Source of the DNA: an uncultured Rhodospirillales bacterium
GTDB taxonomy: Bacteria; Pseudomonadota; Alphaproteobacteria; Acetobacterales; Acetobacteraceae
Reading direction: 5' to 3'
DNA length: 64,000 nucleotides
Assembly: GCA_903924855.1 (NCBI GenBank)
Contig: CAIYCW010000044.1
Span: 1 to 64,000, forward strand
The first letter of the stretch is position 1, and the number at the start of each line of letters is the position of its first letter. Below, in pieces: positions 9,275 to 16,731 of the stretch. The notes under the pieces were generated by a model that saw nothing but the letters and a program-made list of their open reading frames with translations, did no database searches and was not told the DNA's origin. The position numbers and the translations under genes are program-made.

Positions 9275-10528
9275 ATGTTCGGACCCTTCGAGCGCCAGAT
9301 TGCTGGCCGATATCTGCGTGCCCGCAAGGGCGAGCGCTTTGTCTCGATCATCGCGATTTTTTCGCTGATCGGCATCGCCCTTGGCGTGGCCACCTTGATC
9401 ATCGTGATGTCGGTGATGAACGGCTTCCGCGCCGAGCTGCTGGGCAAGATCCTCGGCCTCAACGGCGATCTCGGGGTCTATGCGAACGGGCCCGGCCTCA
9501 GCAATTACGACGATCTGGCGAGCCGCATCCGCAGCCTGCCCGGCGTGATCGCAGCCGTGCCGGTGGTGGACCGGCCCGCCGGCTTGAAGCCGGAGCAGGG
9601 CGGCAATTACAGCGCCGGGCTGATCCGTGGCATTGCGCAGGCGGATCTGAAAAGCTTGAAGCTCGTCTCCGGCAACATCATCCAGGGCAGCCTGGACCAG
9701 TTTGATGGCGATGACGCCATCGTGGTGGGTGCCGGCCTCGCCAATCGCGCGGGGCTTGCGGTCGGCAGCCGGCTGCAGGTCTATGCGCCGGACATGCAAT
9801 CCACCCCGTTCGGCGCCATTCCGCGCGGCCGCGCCTACACTGTGGTTGCCATTTTCCAGGTGGGCTTCAGCGAGGCCGATAGCAGCTTTGTCTTCATGCC
9901 GCGTGAGGCCGCCCAGGTGTTGTTTCGCCTGCCCAACGCGGTCTCGCAAATCGAGGTCAAAACCACCGATCCAGACCGCATCGCCGAGACCGGCCGCGCC
10001 ATTCGCACCGCCTTGGCCGGCACCTCGGTGCGCATCGTCGACTGGACGCAGAACAACAACGCGTTCTTTGCAGCCGTTGAGGTGGAGCGCAACGTGATGT
10101 TCCTCATCCTCACGCTGATCATCCTGGTGGCCGCCTTCAACATCGTGAGTTCGCTGATCATGATGGTGAAAGACAAAACCCGTGACATCGCGGTGTTGCG
10201 CACCCTCGGCGCCACCTCCGGTTCGATCCTGCGCATTTTTCTGATGTGCGGCGCCTTCGTGGGTGTTGCCGGCACGGCGGCCGGCTGTGCATTGGGGGTC
10301 GTGTTCTGCGTCAACATCGAGCGGATCCGCCACGTGGTCGAAAGCATCTCCGGCACCAACCTGTTCAATCCGGAGGTTTACTTCCTCACCCGCCTGCCGG
10401 CCGTGCTGCGATGGCAGGAGGTGGTGCAGGTGGTGGCACTCGCCATCGGCCTGTCGCTGCTGGCCACCATCTATCCAAGTTGGCGAGCCGCGCGCACCGA
10501 TCCGGTGGAGGCGCTGCGCAATGAGTAA
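9275..10528 (+). CDS. lolC: Lipoprotein-releasing ABC transporter permease LolC/E
   Basis: Inner-membrane permease of the Lol system, which extracts outer-membrane lipoproteins and passes them to LolA. The 417 residues show the LolC/E start [20 protein letters not shown], a first membrane helix (about 23-48), a large periplasmic domain, and three C-terminal helices with [24 protein letters not shown] split across the coupling region. The ATG at 9275 fits the family start. The gene overlaps lolD by 8 bases. Only one LolC/E-type gene is present, so a homodimeric LolC/LolE hybrid is likely, as in many alphaproteobacteria. Confidence 0.93.
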   Translation: MFGPFERQIAGRYLRARKGERFVSIIAIFSLIGIALGVATLIIVMSVMNGFRAELLGKILGLNGDLGVYANGPGLSNYDDLASRIRSLPGVIAAVPVVDRPAGLKPEQGGNYSAGLIRGIAQADLKSLKLVSGNIIQGSLDQFDGDDAIVVGAGLANRAGLAVGSRLQVYAPDMQSTPFGAIPRGRAYTVVAIFQVGFSEADSSFVFMPREAAQVLFRLPNAVSQIEVKTTDPDRIAETGRAIRTALAGTSVRIVDWTQNNNAFFAAVEVERNVMFLILTLIILVAAFNIVSSLIMMVKDKTRDIAVLRTLGATSGSILRIFLMCGAFVGVAGTAAGCALGVVFCVNIERIRHVVESISGTNLFNPEVYFLTRLPAVLRWQEVVQVVALAIGLSLLATIYPSWRAARTDPVEALRNE

Positions 10529-11201
10529 CGCCCCGCTCGAGTTGCGAAACGTCGGCCGCGTGTTCCGTTCCGGCGAGGGCGAATTGCCGGTGCTGCGCGG
10601 TGCCAATCTGGCCCTGCACCCGGGCGAGATCGTGGCACTCGTGGCACCCTCCGGCAGCGGCAAATCCACGCTCTTGCATCTGGCAGGCCTCCTGGAAAAG
10701 CCCGACACCGGCCAGGTGCTGATCGATGGGCGCGATGCCGGCGCCCAGGCGGATGCGCAACGCACCGCCATCAGGCGGGACCGGATCGGCTTCGTCTATC
10801 AGTTCCATCATCTGCTGCCCGAGTTCACCGCCCTTGAGAATGTGGCGATGCCGCAGATCATCGCGGGCATCGGGCGCACACAGGCGCAGGCGCGTGCCGC
10901 CGATCTGCTGGCCGGCTTCGGCCTGACCGCCCGCATGGCGCATTACCCGGGCAAGCTGTCCGGCGGCGAGCAGCAGCGCGTGGCCATCGCCCGCGCTCTG
11001 GCCAACCGCCCTGGCGTGCTGCTGGCCGACGAGCCGACCGGCAATCTGGACGTGGCCACCGCCGACAAGGTGTTTGAGGAATTGCTGAGGCTGGTGCGCG
11101 AGCAGGGTGTTGCGGCGTTGATCGCCACCCACAACCCCGATCTCGCCGCCCGCATGGATCGCCGCGTCACACTGCGGGATGGGCGGGTGGTGGCGCTGTG
11201 A
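10521..11201 (+). CDS. lolD: Lipoprotein-releasing system ATP-binding protein LolD
   Basis: ATPase that powers LolC/E. Walker A is APSGSGKST at residues 42-50, the ABC signature LSGGEQ at 146-151, Walker B with [11 protein letters not shown] at 167-177, and the switch His204 in ATHNPD. The Lol motif-like stretch [18 protein letters not shown] follows the Q-loop. Length 226 is normal. Its ATG lies inside the last codons of lolC. Confidence 0.95.
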   Translation: MSNAPLELRNVGRVFRSGEGELPVLRGANLALHPGEIVALVAPSGSGKSTLLHLAGLLEKPDTGQVLIDGRDAGAQADAQRTAIRRDRIGFVYQFHHLLPEFTALENVAMPQIIAGIGRTQAQARAADLLAGFGLTARMAHYPGKLSGGEQQRVAIARALANRPGVLLADEPTGNLDVATADKVFEELLRLVREQGVAALIATHNPDLAARMDRRVTLRDGRVVAL

Positions 11202-11220
11202 TGGGAAGAGTGAAGAAAGC

Positions 11221-11357
11221 GCTTCTTTTTGAAAAAAGAAGCAAAAACTTTTAACCGTTTTGGCGAGATATCATCCTGCACATGGCAGGATGAAGCGAAG
11301 CAACACCATAGGCGAAGGGTGAAAGTTTTTTTGCTTCTTTTTGTTCACAAAAAGAAG
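11221..11357. repeat. Inverted pair of CTTCTTTTTG palindromes
   Basis: Two perfect hairpins face each other between convergent genes: 11221-11242 (GCTTCTTTTT/AAAAAGAAGC, 2-base loop) and 11334-11357 (CTTCTTTTTGT/ACAAAAAGAAG, 2-base loop). Flanking AAAACTTTT and GAAAGTTTTTTT extend the inverted symmetry. A third hairpin, CATCCTGC/GCAGGATG, sits between. A related palindrome lies at 28099-28124, also between convergent genes, so the family may serve as bidirectional terminators for lolD and doxX. Confidence 0.75.
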
Positions 11358-11389
11358 AACGCTTACCCCCCCCTGCAATCAGCCCGCTC

Positions 11390-11842
11390 TCAGAGCTCCC
11401 GCCCCAGCAGCCGATCCACCGAGAACCGCCCGCCGCCTTGGAACGCCGTCATCGTCGCCAGGATGCAGATCATCAGCGCGTATTCCATGCCGCGATGGCC
11501 CCATTGCCAGTTGGGATACAGCACCGCAAACGAGATCACCGCGAATTCGATGGCAAAGGCCGTGGCCACCACCCGTGTGCCCAGGCCGATGGCCAGCAGA
11601 AATCCGCCAAAAAACTCCAGAAAGCCCATCGCGGTGGCCCAGATCACGGGATAGGCCCAGCCAAACATGACGAAGTTGCGCGAGGCGGCGATCGCATCGT
11701 CCTGAAACACCTTGCGAAATCCGTGCGGCATCAACCACAGGCCCAGCATGATCCGCACAATGGTCCAGCCCCATTGCGCCCCAAAAGCGTAGACCGGTGC
11801 GAGAGCCGGGATCAGAAGAGGGGTTTTGCTGGTGCCGCTCAT
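11390..11842 (-). CDS. DoxX family membrane protein
   Basis: A 150-residue protein with four hydrophobic segments, of the DoxX/SURF4-like family: WTIVRIMLGLWLMPHGFRKVF, FLEFFGGFLLAIGLGTRVVATAFAIEF and the closing segment LMICILATMTAFQGGGRFSVDRLLG are characteristic. Family members are linked with redox stress or thiosulfate oxidation, but no reaction can be assigned here. It starts 14 bases after the alpha subunit of the nitrile hydratase-like enzyme and is the last gene of that minus-strand run, so it may be a membrane partner of the system. Confidence 0.85.
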   Translation of the reverse strand: MSGTSKTPLLIPALAPVYAFGAQWGWTIVRIMLGLWLMPHGFRKVFQDDAIAASRNFVMFGWAYPVIWATAMGFLEFFGGFLLAIGLGTRVVATAFAIEFAVISFAVLYPNWQWGHRGMEYALMICILATMTAFQGGGRFSVDRLLGREL

Positions 11843-11856
11843 GCGCTTTTCGCTTT

Positions 11857-12435
11857 CTACGGAGTTGGCAGTGTGACGCCGATCATGTCGCCTTCCTGCA
11901 CGATGGCGGCAAGCTCGGCCTCGCTCCAGCCCTCGGTGCCCGCCGGGCGCAGCGGCAGCACCATCCAGCGGTAATCCGCCGTGCTGTCCACCACGCGCAG
12001 CTGCACGTTATCGGGCAGGGCGGTGCCCCATTCGGCCAGCAGCCCACGCGGATCGCGCACCGCGCGCGCCCGATAGGCCGCGGATTTGAACCAGAAGGGT
12101 GGGTAGCCCAGCACGGCACGCGGGTAGCAGCTGCACAGCGTGCACACCACCAGATGATGCTGCGTGTCGGTGTTTTCCAGCACACCGAGCGGCGGCAGGC
12201 CGCGCATGGGAATGCCCACCGCCTCCGCCGCCTGGGCTCCGTCGCGCAGCATCAGCGCGCGATAGGCCGGGTCCACCCAGGCCTTGGCCACCATCATGGC
12301 GCCGCGCGCAGGCGTGGCTGAATCGGTGCTGGCGATGCGCTCGGCGATCTCCTGATCGGTGAGGATATCCTTCTGCTTCAGCAGCGCCAGCACCGCTTGC
12401 AGCAGCCGGTTGCTGTCAGCCTCAAGAATGCTCAT
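11857..12435 (-). CDS. Nitrile hydratase/thiocyanate hydrolase family alpha (metal-binding) subunit
   Basis: Carries the catalytic metal of the nitrile hydratase family. The claw VCTLCSCYP places Cys98, Cys101, Ser102 and Cys103 around the metal; in known enzymes two of these cysteines are oxidised to sulfinic and sulfenic acids, and Thr after the first Cys is usual for cobalt types. The 192 residues also show PPFWFKSAAYRARAVRDPRG and the closing EGDMIGVTLP typical of the subunit. The ATG overlaps the preceding beta C-part gene by 4 bases (ATGA). In thiocyanate hydrolase this chain is called gamma. Substrate cannot be read from sequence. Confidence 0.93.
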   Translation of the reverse strand: MSILEADSNRLLQAVLALLKQKDILTDQEIAERIASTDSATPARGAMMVAKAWVDPAYRALMLRDGAQAAEAVGIPMRGLPPLGVLENTDTQHHLVVCTLCSCYPRAVLGYPPFWFKSAAYRARAVRDPRGLLAEWGTALPDNVQLRVVDSTADYRWMVLPLRPAGTEGWSEAELAAIVQEGDMIGVTLPTP

Positions 12436-12710
12436 GCGACCTCCAGCCAGGTTTCGTAGAGTTCCACCACCACCGCATCGCCCTGCTGTCCCTGCTGCCA
12501 CAGGGAGGGCTGATCGAAACGGACATGATAGAGATCAATCGTCTGCGGCGGGCGGGCGAAGGCCAGCTGCTCCGGGTTGGGGAAGCGGCCCAGATGGCGT
12601 TCCACCACGCCGGATTGGCCGCGCAGATAATGCGGGGTGCGGATGTGGCAGGGCCCGCGCGTCTCGGGCCAATCCAGCTTCACGCGCACAGCCTGTCCGG
12701 GCGTCAACAT
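12432..12710 (-). CDS. Nitrile hydratase beta-like subunit, C-terminal (SH3-like) part as a separate gene
   Basis: A 92-residue protein equivalent to the C-terminal half of nitrile hydratase beta, or the alpha chain of thiocyanate hydrolase. It begins LTPGQAVRVKLDWPE, has the arginine that contacts the metal-site cysteines as Arg24 in CHIRTPHYLRGQSGVV, and ends YHVRF, LW and ELYETWLE. Its ATG overlaps the end of the N-part gene by 7 bases and its stop overlaps the alpha gene by 4, so all three chains are coupled. This is a complete small gene and not a fragment made by a frameshift: it has its own start and stop in a third arrangement seen in three-subunit enzymes. Confidence 0.88.
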   Translation of the reverse strand: MLTPGQAVRVKLDWPETRGPCHIRTPHYLRGQSGVVERHLGRFPNPEQLAFARPPQTIDLYHVRFDQPSLWQQGQQGDAVVVELYETWLEVA

Positions 12711-13036
12711 GACGCGCGCTCCAGCGCCGCGGCCAGTTCGGCCTCGGTGATCACGCCGCGCACCATGAGATTGTCGGCAATCGAGCGGATCCAGCGCTGG
12801 TAGTAGGACAGGCGGTGATACTCCGCCTCCGGGATCGCCTCGATGCCGCGGCGCAGCTCGTCCACGCTCATCACGCCCTTGGCGCCGAGCAGGCCGCGCA
12901 CCGCATCCACCGTGCGGTCGAACTCGGTGAGGCTGTGGCTGTCGCGGTCGACCGGCTCGCACAGGAATTTCGACACACCGCCCATGTCGTGATGCGCGCG
13001 CGGCTGGTCTTCGGGCTGCAGTGGCTTGTCGTTCAT
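12704..13036 (-). CDS. Nitrile hydratase beta-like subunit, N-terminal part as a separate gene
   Basis: A 110-residue protein equivalent to the N-terminal half of nitrile hydratase beta. It has the family opening HHDMGGV (residues 15-21), a helical middle (LTEFDRTVDAVRGLLG), and YHRLSYYQRWIRSI, where Arg81 aligns with the conserved catalytic-site arginine of beta chains. A strong ribosome site (GAAGGAGG) lies 11 bases before the ATG. Small activator proteins of cobalt nitrile hydratases resemble this half, so it could double as the maturation factor; no other activator gene is visible nearby. It overlaps the SH3 gene by 4 bases. Confidence 0.87.
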   Translation of the reverse strand: MNDKPLQPEDQPRAHHDMGGVSKFLCEPVDRDSHSLTEFDRTVDAVRGLLGAKGVMSVDELRRGIEAIPEAEYHRLSYYQRWIRSIADNLMVRGVITEAELAAALERASC

Positions 13037-13710
13037 CCCTCGATCGCCTCCTTCGGATATAGGCCGTAGACACTGCTGCGTTTGATCCAGCCGCGATAGG
13101 CGTTGATCTCGACCTCGCACCAGCCCTGATCGGCCGGGCAGCGCAGCACGTGCAGCACCACATCCACGCGCAGCTTCGCCACTTCGGCCGCGGTGTCGTC
13201 CGGCTTGGCGCGCAATATCTGGTCGGTGCCCACGATGACCACGCTGCGCCGCTTCCACAGTGAGCTGGCCTTGACCCAGCCGATCGGCTGGTCGTGGTCC
13301 TGCAGTTTGCGCCATTCCCCGATCTCGGCGATCACCTCCACCGGAAAGTCGCGCCGATGATAGACCCAGGCGATCGGTGTGGTGGTCGAAGGGCCGGCGC
13401 GCACATTCACCTCATCAAAGCGCAGAGCCATGAAGCGCGGGATCGGATCCTTGGTGACGGCACCCGTCGCTGTGGGCGGCGCTGTCTCGGCACTCGCAGA
13501 GGCACTGGCAGTGGCCGCGGGCGTGCTGGCCGGGGCAGCAGCAGGGGCGGTCGGGCGGGGCTGGGGCGCCACCGGCTTTTGGGCGTGGTTGGGTGCTGTG
13601 GATTGCATCACCGGAGCCATCACACCCTGCGCGGCCCCGGTCCGCGGCATCAGGGCCGGCAGCACCACCAGGATCAGCGCCGATGCGCAGAAGGAGCGGA
13701 ATCTCATCAC
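13033..13710 (-). CDS. Exported SH3-domain protein
   Basis: A 225-residue protein with a signal peptide (about 1-28, cut near AAQG), a Pro/Ala/Thr-rich linker (about 38-85) and a C-terminal region with bacterial SH3-like repeats: VNVRAGPSTTTPIAWVYHRR and GWVKASSLWKRRSVVIVGTD are characteristic of the alphaproteobacterial SH3_4 family. Probably periplasmic and possibly cell-wall binding. Its stop overlaps the ATG of the nitrile hydratase beta N-part (ATGA), so it is coupled to the enzyme genes although it has no known role with them. Confidence 0.85.
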   Translation of the reverse strand: MMRFRSFCASALILVVLPALMPRTGAAQGVMAPVMQSTAPNHAQKPVAPQPRPTAPAAAPASTPAATASASASAETAPPTATGAVTKDPIPRFMALRFDEVNVRAGPSTTTPIAWVYHRRDFPVEVIAEIGEWRKLQDHDQPIGWVKASSLWKRRSVVIVGTDQILRAKPDDTAAEVAKLRVDVVLHVLRCPADQGWCEVEINAYRGWIKRSSVYGLYPKEAIEG

Positions 13711-13759
13711 GTGCCTAGCATGCCACAGACTGCCGGTTTCGCCAGCGCGTCTTGTCGTC

Positions 13760-14128
13760 TCACAATGTGATCGTCTGGGCGTTCGGTGCGGCGGTGAGGA
13801 AGGTCACCAGGCCGCTGATCTCCACCTCCGGGCACAGCCCGCCTTGCAGCCCCGCGATGCGCAGCCCGGCCTCACAGGCGATCAGCCGCACCTGCATCTC
13901 GATGCAGGCCTCGCGCAGCACGGCAAGGCTTGCCACGCCCCGTGCCGTCATCGCGGCCTCGGCCTCGGCAAACGCCGACAGGTCAGCCCGCAGCGCGTGG
14001 CAGCCCTGGTTGGTGGCGAACAGCACCACGGGCCGGCCGATGGCGGCAGCAGCACTTGCGACCATGAAGGCGTAATGCGCCCGCTCATGCCCGCCCGAGA
14101 TCAGCAGAATGGCAAGCGGGTCAGCCAT
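13760..14128 (-). CDS. DsrE/DsrF-like sulfur-relay family protein
   Basis: A 122-residue alpha/beta protein opening LAILLISGGHERAHYAFMVASAAAAIGRPVVLFATNQGC, the Rossmann-like start of DsrE/TusD proteins. Cys residues occur near positions 64, 88, 96 and 111; the one in IACEAGLR is near the place where active DsrE proteins carry the sulfur-accepting Cys. Such proteins pass persulfide sulfur or act in peroxiredoxin-like roles. It overlaps the upstream MoeB/ThiF-like gene by 8 bases, a pairing that suggests work with a sulfur-carrier activation system. Confidence 0.78.
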   Translation of the reverse strand: MADPLAILLISGGHERAHYAFMVASAAAAIGRPVVLFATNQGCHALRADLSAFAEAEAAMTARGVASLAVLREACIEMQVRLIACEAGLRIAGLQGGLCPEVEISGLVTFLTAAPNAQTITL

Positions 14129-14912
14129 GATGCGCCAGATCGGTGAAGGCGCCATGGCCGCCGCAGCTCGGGCAGTCGGCCGTCTTGGGATAGCGCATGG
14201 TGCGAAACCGCATGCCCAGCGCATCCCAGATCAGCAGCCGCCCGGACAGACCCTCGCCCAGGCCGAGCAATTCCTTCAACACCTCGGTTGCCTGCAGCGT
14301 GCCCATCACCCCGGTCACCGCCCCCAGCACGCCGGCTTCCGAACAGCTTGGGATCAACCCATCCGGCGGCGCCTCCGGATAGAGGCAGCGATAGCAGGGT
14401 CCCGAGACATGCGGCTTCAGCGTGGTCAGCTGGCCTTCGAAGCGCAGCACCGCGGCACTGACCAGGGTGCGGCGTGCCAGCACGCAGGCATCGGCCAGCA
14501 GAAACCGTGTGGCGAAATTGTCGCTGCCGTCACAGATCACGTCATAGCCACCGATCAGCGCCAGCGCGTTGCTGGCATCGAGCCGCATGGCGTGGATGTC
14601 GAGTGTGATATCGGGGTTGATCGCGCGCGCCGCCTCGGCCGCACTCTGTGCCTTGCCGCGGCCCAGATCGGCCATGCCATGGGCGATCTGGCGTTGCAGG
14701 TTGGACAGCTCCACCACATCACCATCGACAATCCCGATGCGACCCACGCCGGCCGCCGCCAGATACAGCGCCAGCGGGCTGCCCAGCCCGCCCGCGCCCA
14801 CGATCAGCACGCTGGCCTCGCGCAGCCGCGCCTGGCCGGTGCCGCCCACCTCGCCCAGCAGGATATGGCGCGAATAGCGCTGGATTTCGTCTTCGGTGAA
14901 TTCGAGGCTCAT
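14121..14912 (-). CDS. moeB: HesA/MoeB/ThiF family E1-like adenylyltransferase
   Basis: Adenylates the C terminus of a ubiquitin-like sulfur carrier (MoaD or ThiS). The 263 residues contain the nucleotide loop GAGGLGSP (39-46), Asp63 and Arg74 of the ATP site, Cys190 in SCSEAGVLGAVTG, and the structural zinc pairs Cys173/176 and Cys247/250. Without a rhodanese domain it resembles MoeB of molybdenum cofactor synthesis; ThiF cannot be excluded. The ATG at 14912 opens MSLEFTEDEIQRYSRHILL, normal for MoeB. It is the first gene of the minus-strand run and is divergent from queC with 49 bases between. Confidence 0.87.
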   Translation of the reverse strand: MSLEFTEDEIQRYSRHILLGEVGGTGQARLREASVLIVGAGGLGSPLALYLAAAGVGRIGIVDGDVVELSNLQRQIAHGMADLGRGKAQSAAEAARAINPDITLDIHAMRLDASNALALIGGYDVICDGSDNFATRFLLADACVLARRTLVSAAVLRFEGQLTTLKPHVSGPCYRCLYPEAPPDGLIPSCSEAGVLGAVTGVMGTLQATEVLKELLGLGEGLSGRLLIWDALGMRFRTMRYPKTADCPSCGGHGAFTDLAHHG

Positions 14913-14961
14913 AGACCCTATATAGCGCGCAGCGGCCGCGATGGCAGGAGATCGGATTTCA

Positions 14962-15657
14962 ATGGAAGACGCGGCTTTGGTGCTGTTCTCGGGTGGGCAG
15001 GATTCCACCACATGCCTGGCCTGGGCGCTGGACCGGTTCGCCCATGTCGAGACCGTGGGCTTCGCCTACGGCCAGCGCCATGCGGTGGAGCTGGCCTGCC
15101 GCGCCCCGGTGCGCGACGGGCTGCAGGCGATGACGTGGCGCGGCACGCTGGGGGCGGATCACCTGATCGATCTCGGCCAGTCGCTTTCCGGCATCGGCGC
15201 CACCGCGATGACGGATGACATCGCCATCGCCACCACCCAGGCCGGCCTGCCCAATACCTTCGTGCCGGGCCGCAACCTGCTGTTTCTGACCTATGCCGCC
15301 GCCATCGCCTATAGGCGCGGCCTGCGCCACATCGTGACCGGCGTGTGCGAGACCGATTTCTCCGGCTATCCCGATTGCCGCGATGACACGATCAAGGCGA
15401 TGCAGCTGGCGCTCAATCTGGGCATGGATCAGCGCTTCGTGCTGCACACGCCGCTGATGTGGATCGACAAGGCCGGCACCTGGGCGCTGGCCCAGACGCT
15501 GGGCGGCGACAGGCTGGTGGAGCTTGTCGTGGCGCAGACCCACACCTGCTATCTCGGCGATCATACAACGATCAACGAATGGGGTTATGGGTGTAATACG
15601 TGTCCTGCATGTGAATTACGCGCAGCGGGATGGCAAAGGTGGCGAAACTCGGTGTAG
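14962..15657 (+). CDS. queC: 7-cyano-7-deazaguanine (preQ0) synthase
   Basis: Converts 7-carboxy-7-deazaguanine, ATP and ammonia to preQ0, the nitrile precursor of queuosine. The PP-loop SGGQDST is at residues 10-16, and the zinc site is Cys196, Cys211, Cys214 and Cys217 in CYLGD and [10 protein letters not shown]. The 231-residue length and motifs are canonical. I chose the ATG at 14962 because AGGAG lies 11 bases upstream; the ATG at 14941 lacks a site. It is divergent from the moeB-nitrile hydratase run, which is notable because its product is a nitrile. Confidence 0.95.
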   Translation: MEDAALVLFSGGQDSTTCLAWALDRFAHVETVGFAYGQRHAVELACRAPVRDGLQAMTWRGTLGADHLIDLGQSLSGIGATAMTDDIAIATTQAGLPNTFVPGRNLLFLTYAAAIAYRRGLRHIVTGVCETDFSGYPDCRDDTIKAMQLALNLGMDQRFVLHTPLMWIDKAGTWALAQTLGGDRLVELVVAQTHTCYLGDHTTINEWGYGCNTCPACELRAAGWQRWRNSV

Positions 15658-15685
15658 TTTGCTGCCAACCAACAGGAGATCGCCG

Positions 15686-16600
15686 ATGAAAGCCGCCAAT
15701 GTTCTGGCCACCGTGGGCAACACCCCGCATATCCGCCTCAGCCGGCTGTTCCCGGACGCCGAGGTCTGGGTGAAGTCCGAGCGCGGCAATCCCGGCGGCT
15801 CGATCAAGGACCGCATCGCCCTTGCCATGGTGGAAGCCGCCGAGCGGGATGGCACGCTGCGGCCAGGCGGTGAGATCATCGAGCCGACCTCCGGCAACAC
15901 CGGCGTGGGGCTTGCCATGGTCTCGGCGGCGAAGGGCTACAAGCTCACGCTGGTGATGCCCGATTCGATGTCGCTCGAGCGGCGCTACCTGATGCAGGCC
16001 TATGGCGCCCAGCTGGAGCTGACGCCGCGCGAGAAGGGTATGAAGGGCGCCATCGCCCGCGCCGAGGAGCTGAAGGCCGAGCGTCCTGGCGCCTGGATTC
16101 CGCAGCAATTCGAAAACCCGGCCAACCCGGCCATCCATGAGCGCACCACAGCCCTCGAAATCCTGGCGGATTTCCCCGAAGGCATCGATGCCATCATCAC
16201 CGGCGTGGGCACGGGCGGGCATCTGACCGGTGTCGCCCGGGTGCTGAAGCCGAAATTCCCGCAGCTCAAGGTGTTTGCCGTCGAGCCGACCCAATCCCCG
16301 GTGATCTCGGGCGGCGCCCCCTCGCCGCATCCGATCCAGGGCATCGGCGCGGGCTTCATCCCGGCCAATCTGGACACGTCGCTGCTCGATGGCGTGGTGC
16401 AGATCGAAGCCGAGGAGGCCCGCGAATGGGCGCGGCGTTCGGCCCGCACCGAGGGGCTGCTGGTCGGCATCTCGTCGGGTGCCACGCTTGCGGCCATTGC
16501 CAAGAAACTGCCGGAGCTTCCGGCCGGCGCGCGCGTGCTCGGCTTCAACTACGACACCGGCGAGCGCTATCTGTCGACGCCGGATTTCCTGCTGGTGTAA
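15686..16600 (+). CDS. cysK: Cysteine synthase A (O-acetylserine sulfhydrylase)
   Basis: PLP enzyme that forms cysteine from O-acetylserine and sulfide. The cofactor lysine is Lys41 in [11 protein letters not shown], the substrate loop TSGNTG is at 68-73, and the phosphate-binding [10 protein letters not shown] follows near residue 175. At 304 residues it is normal. The ATG at 15686 has AGGAG seven bases upstream. It lies 28 bases after queC on the same strand, and adds another sulfur-assimilation gene to this neighbourhood. Confidence 0.94.
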   Translation: MKAANVLATVGNTPHIRLSRLFPDAEVWVKSERGNPGGSIKDRIALAMVEAAERDGTLRPGGEIIEPTSGNTGVGLAMVSAAKGYKLTLVMPDSMSLERRYLMQAYGAQLELTPREKGMKGAIARAEELKAERPGAWIPQQFENPANPAIHERTTALEILADFPEGIDAIITGVGTGGHLTGVARVLKPKFPQLKVFAVEPTQSPVISGGAPSPHPIQGIGAGFIPANLDTSLLDGVVQIEAEEAREWARRSARTEGLLVGISSGATLAAIAKKLPELPAGARVLGFNYDTGERYLSTPDFLLV

Positions 16601-16642
16601 CCAAGCGGTCCTGCCGGCCGAAAAAAAAGTCATTGCAAACGC

Positions 16643-16731
16643 GTAGGGCGGGTCCACGACCCGCCTTTTGACGGCAAGGCAGGTTGTTGACCCGCATCTC
16701 TGTCGGAAGGCGGGTCGTGGACCCGCCCTAC
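16643..16731. repeat. Perfect 25-bp inverted repeat pair, GGGTCCACGACCC family
   Basis: Two 25-base arms, 16643-16667 and 16707-16731, are exact reverse complements and each contains the palindrome also seen at 7769-7789. They enclose 39 bases. The right arm reaches into rmuC and supplies its TAG stop codon (bases 16728-16730). The structure lies between convergent cysK and rmuC and could terminate transcription from both sides. Confidence 0.9.

Noticed and set aside
12432-13036. Beta chain split explained as a sequencing frameshift
   Set aside because: The two parts each have a proper start and stop with a 7-base overlap, and the break is at the domain boundary where natural three-subunit enzymes are split.
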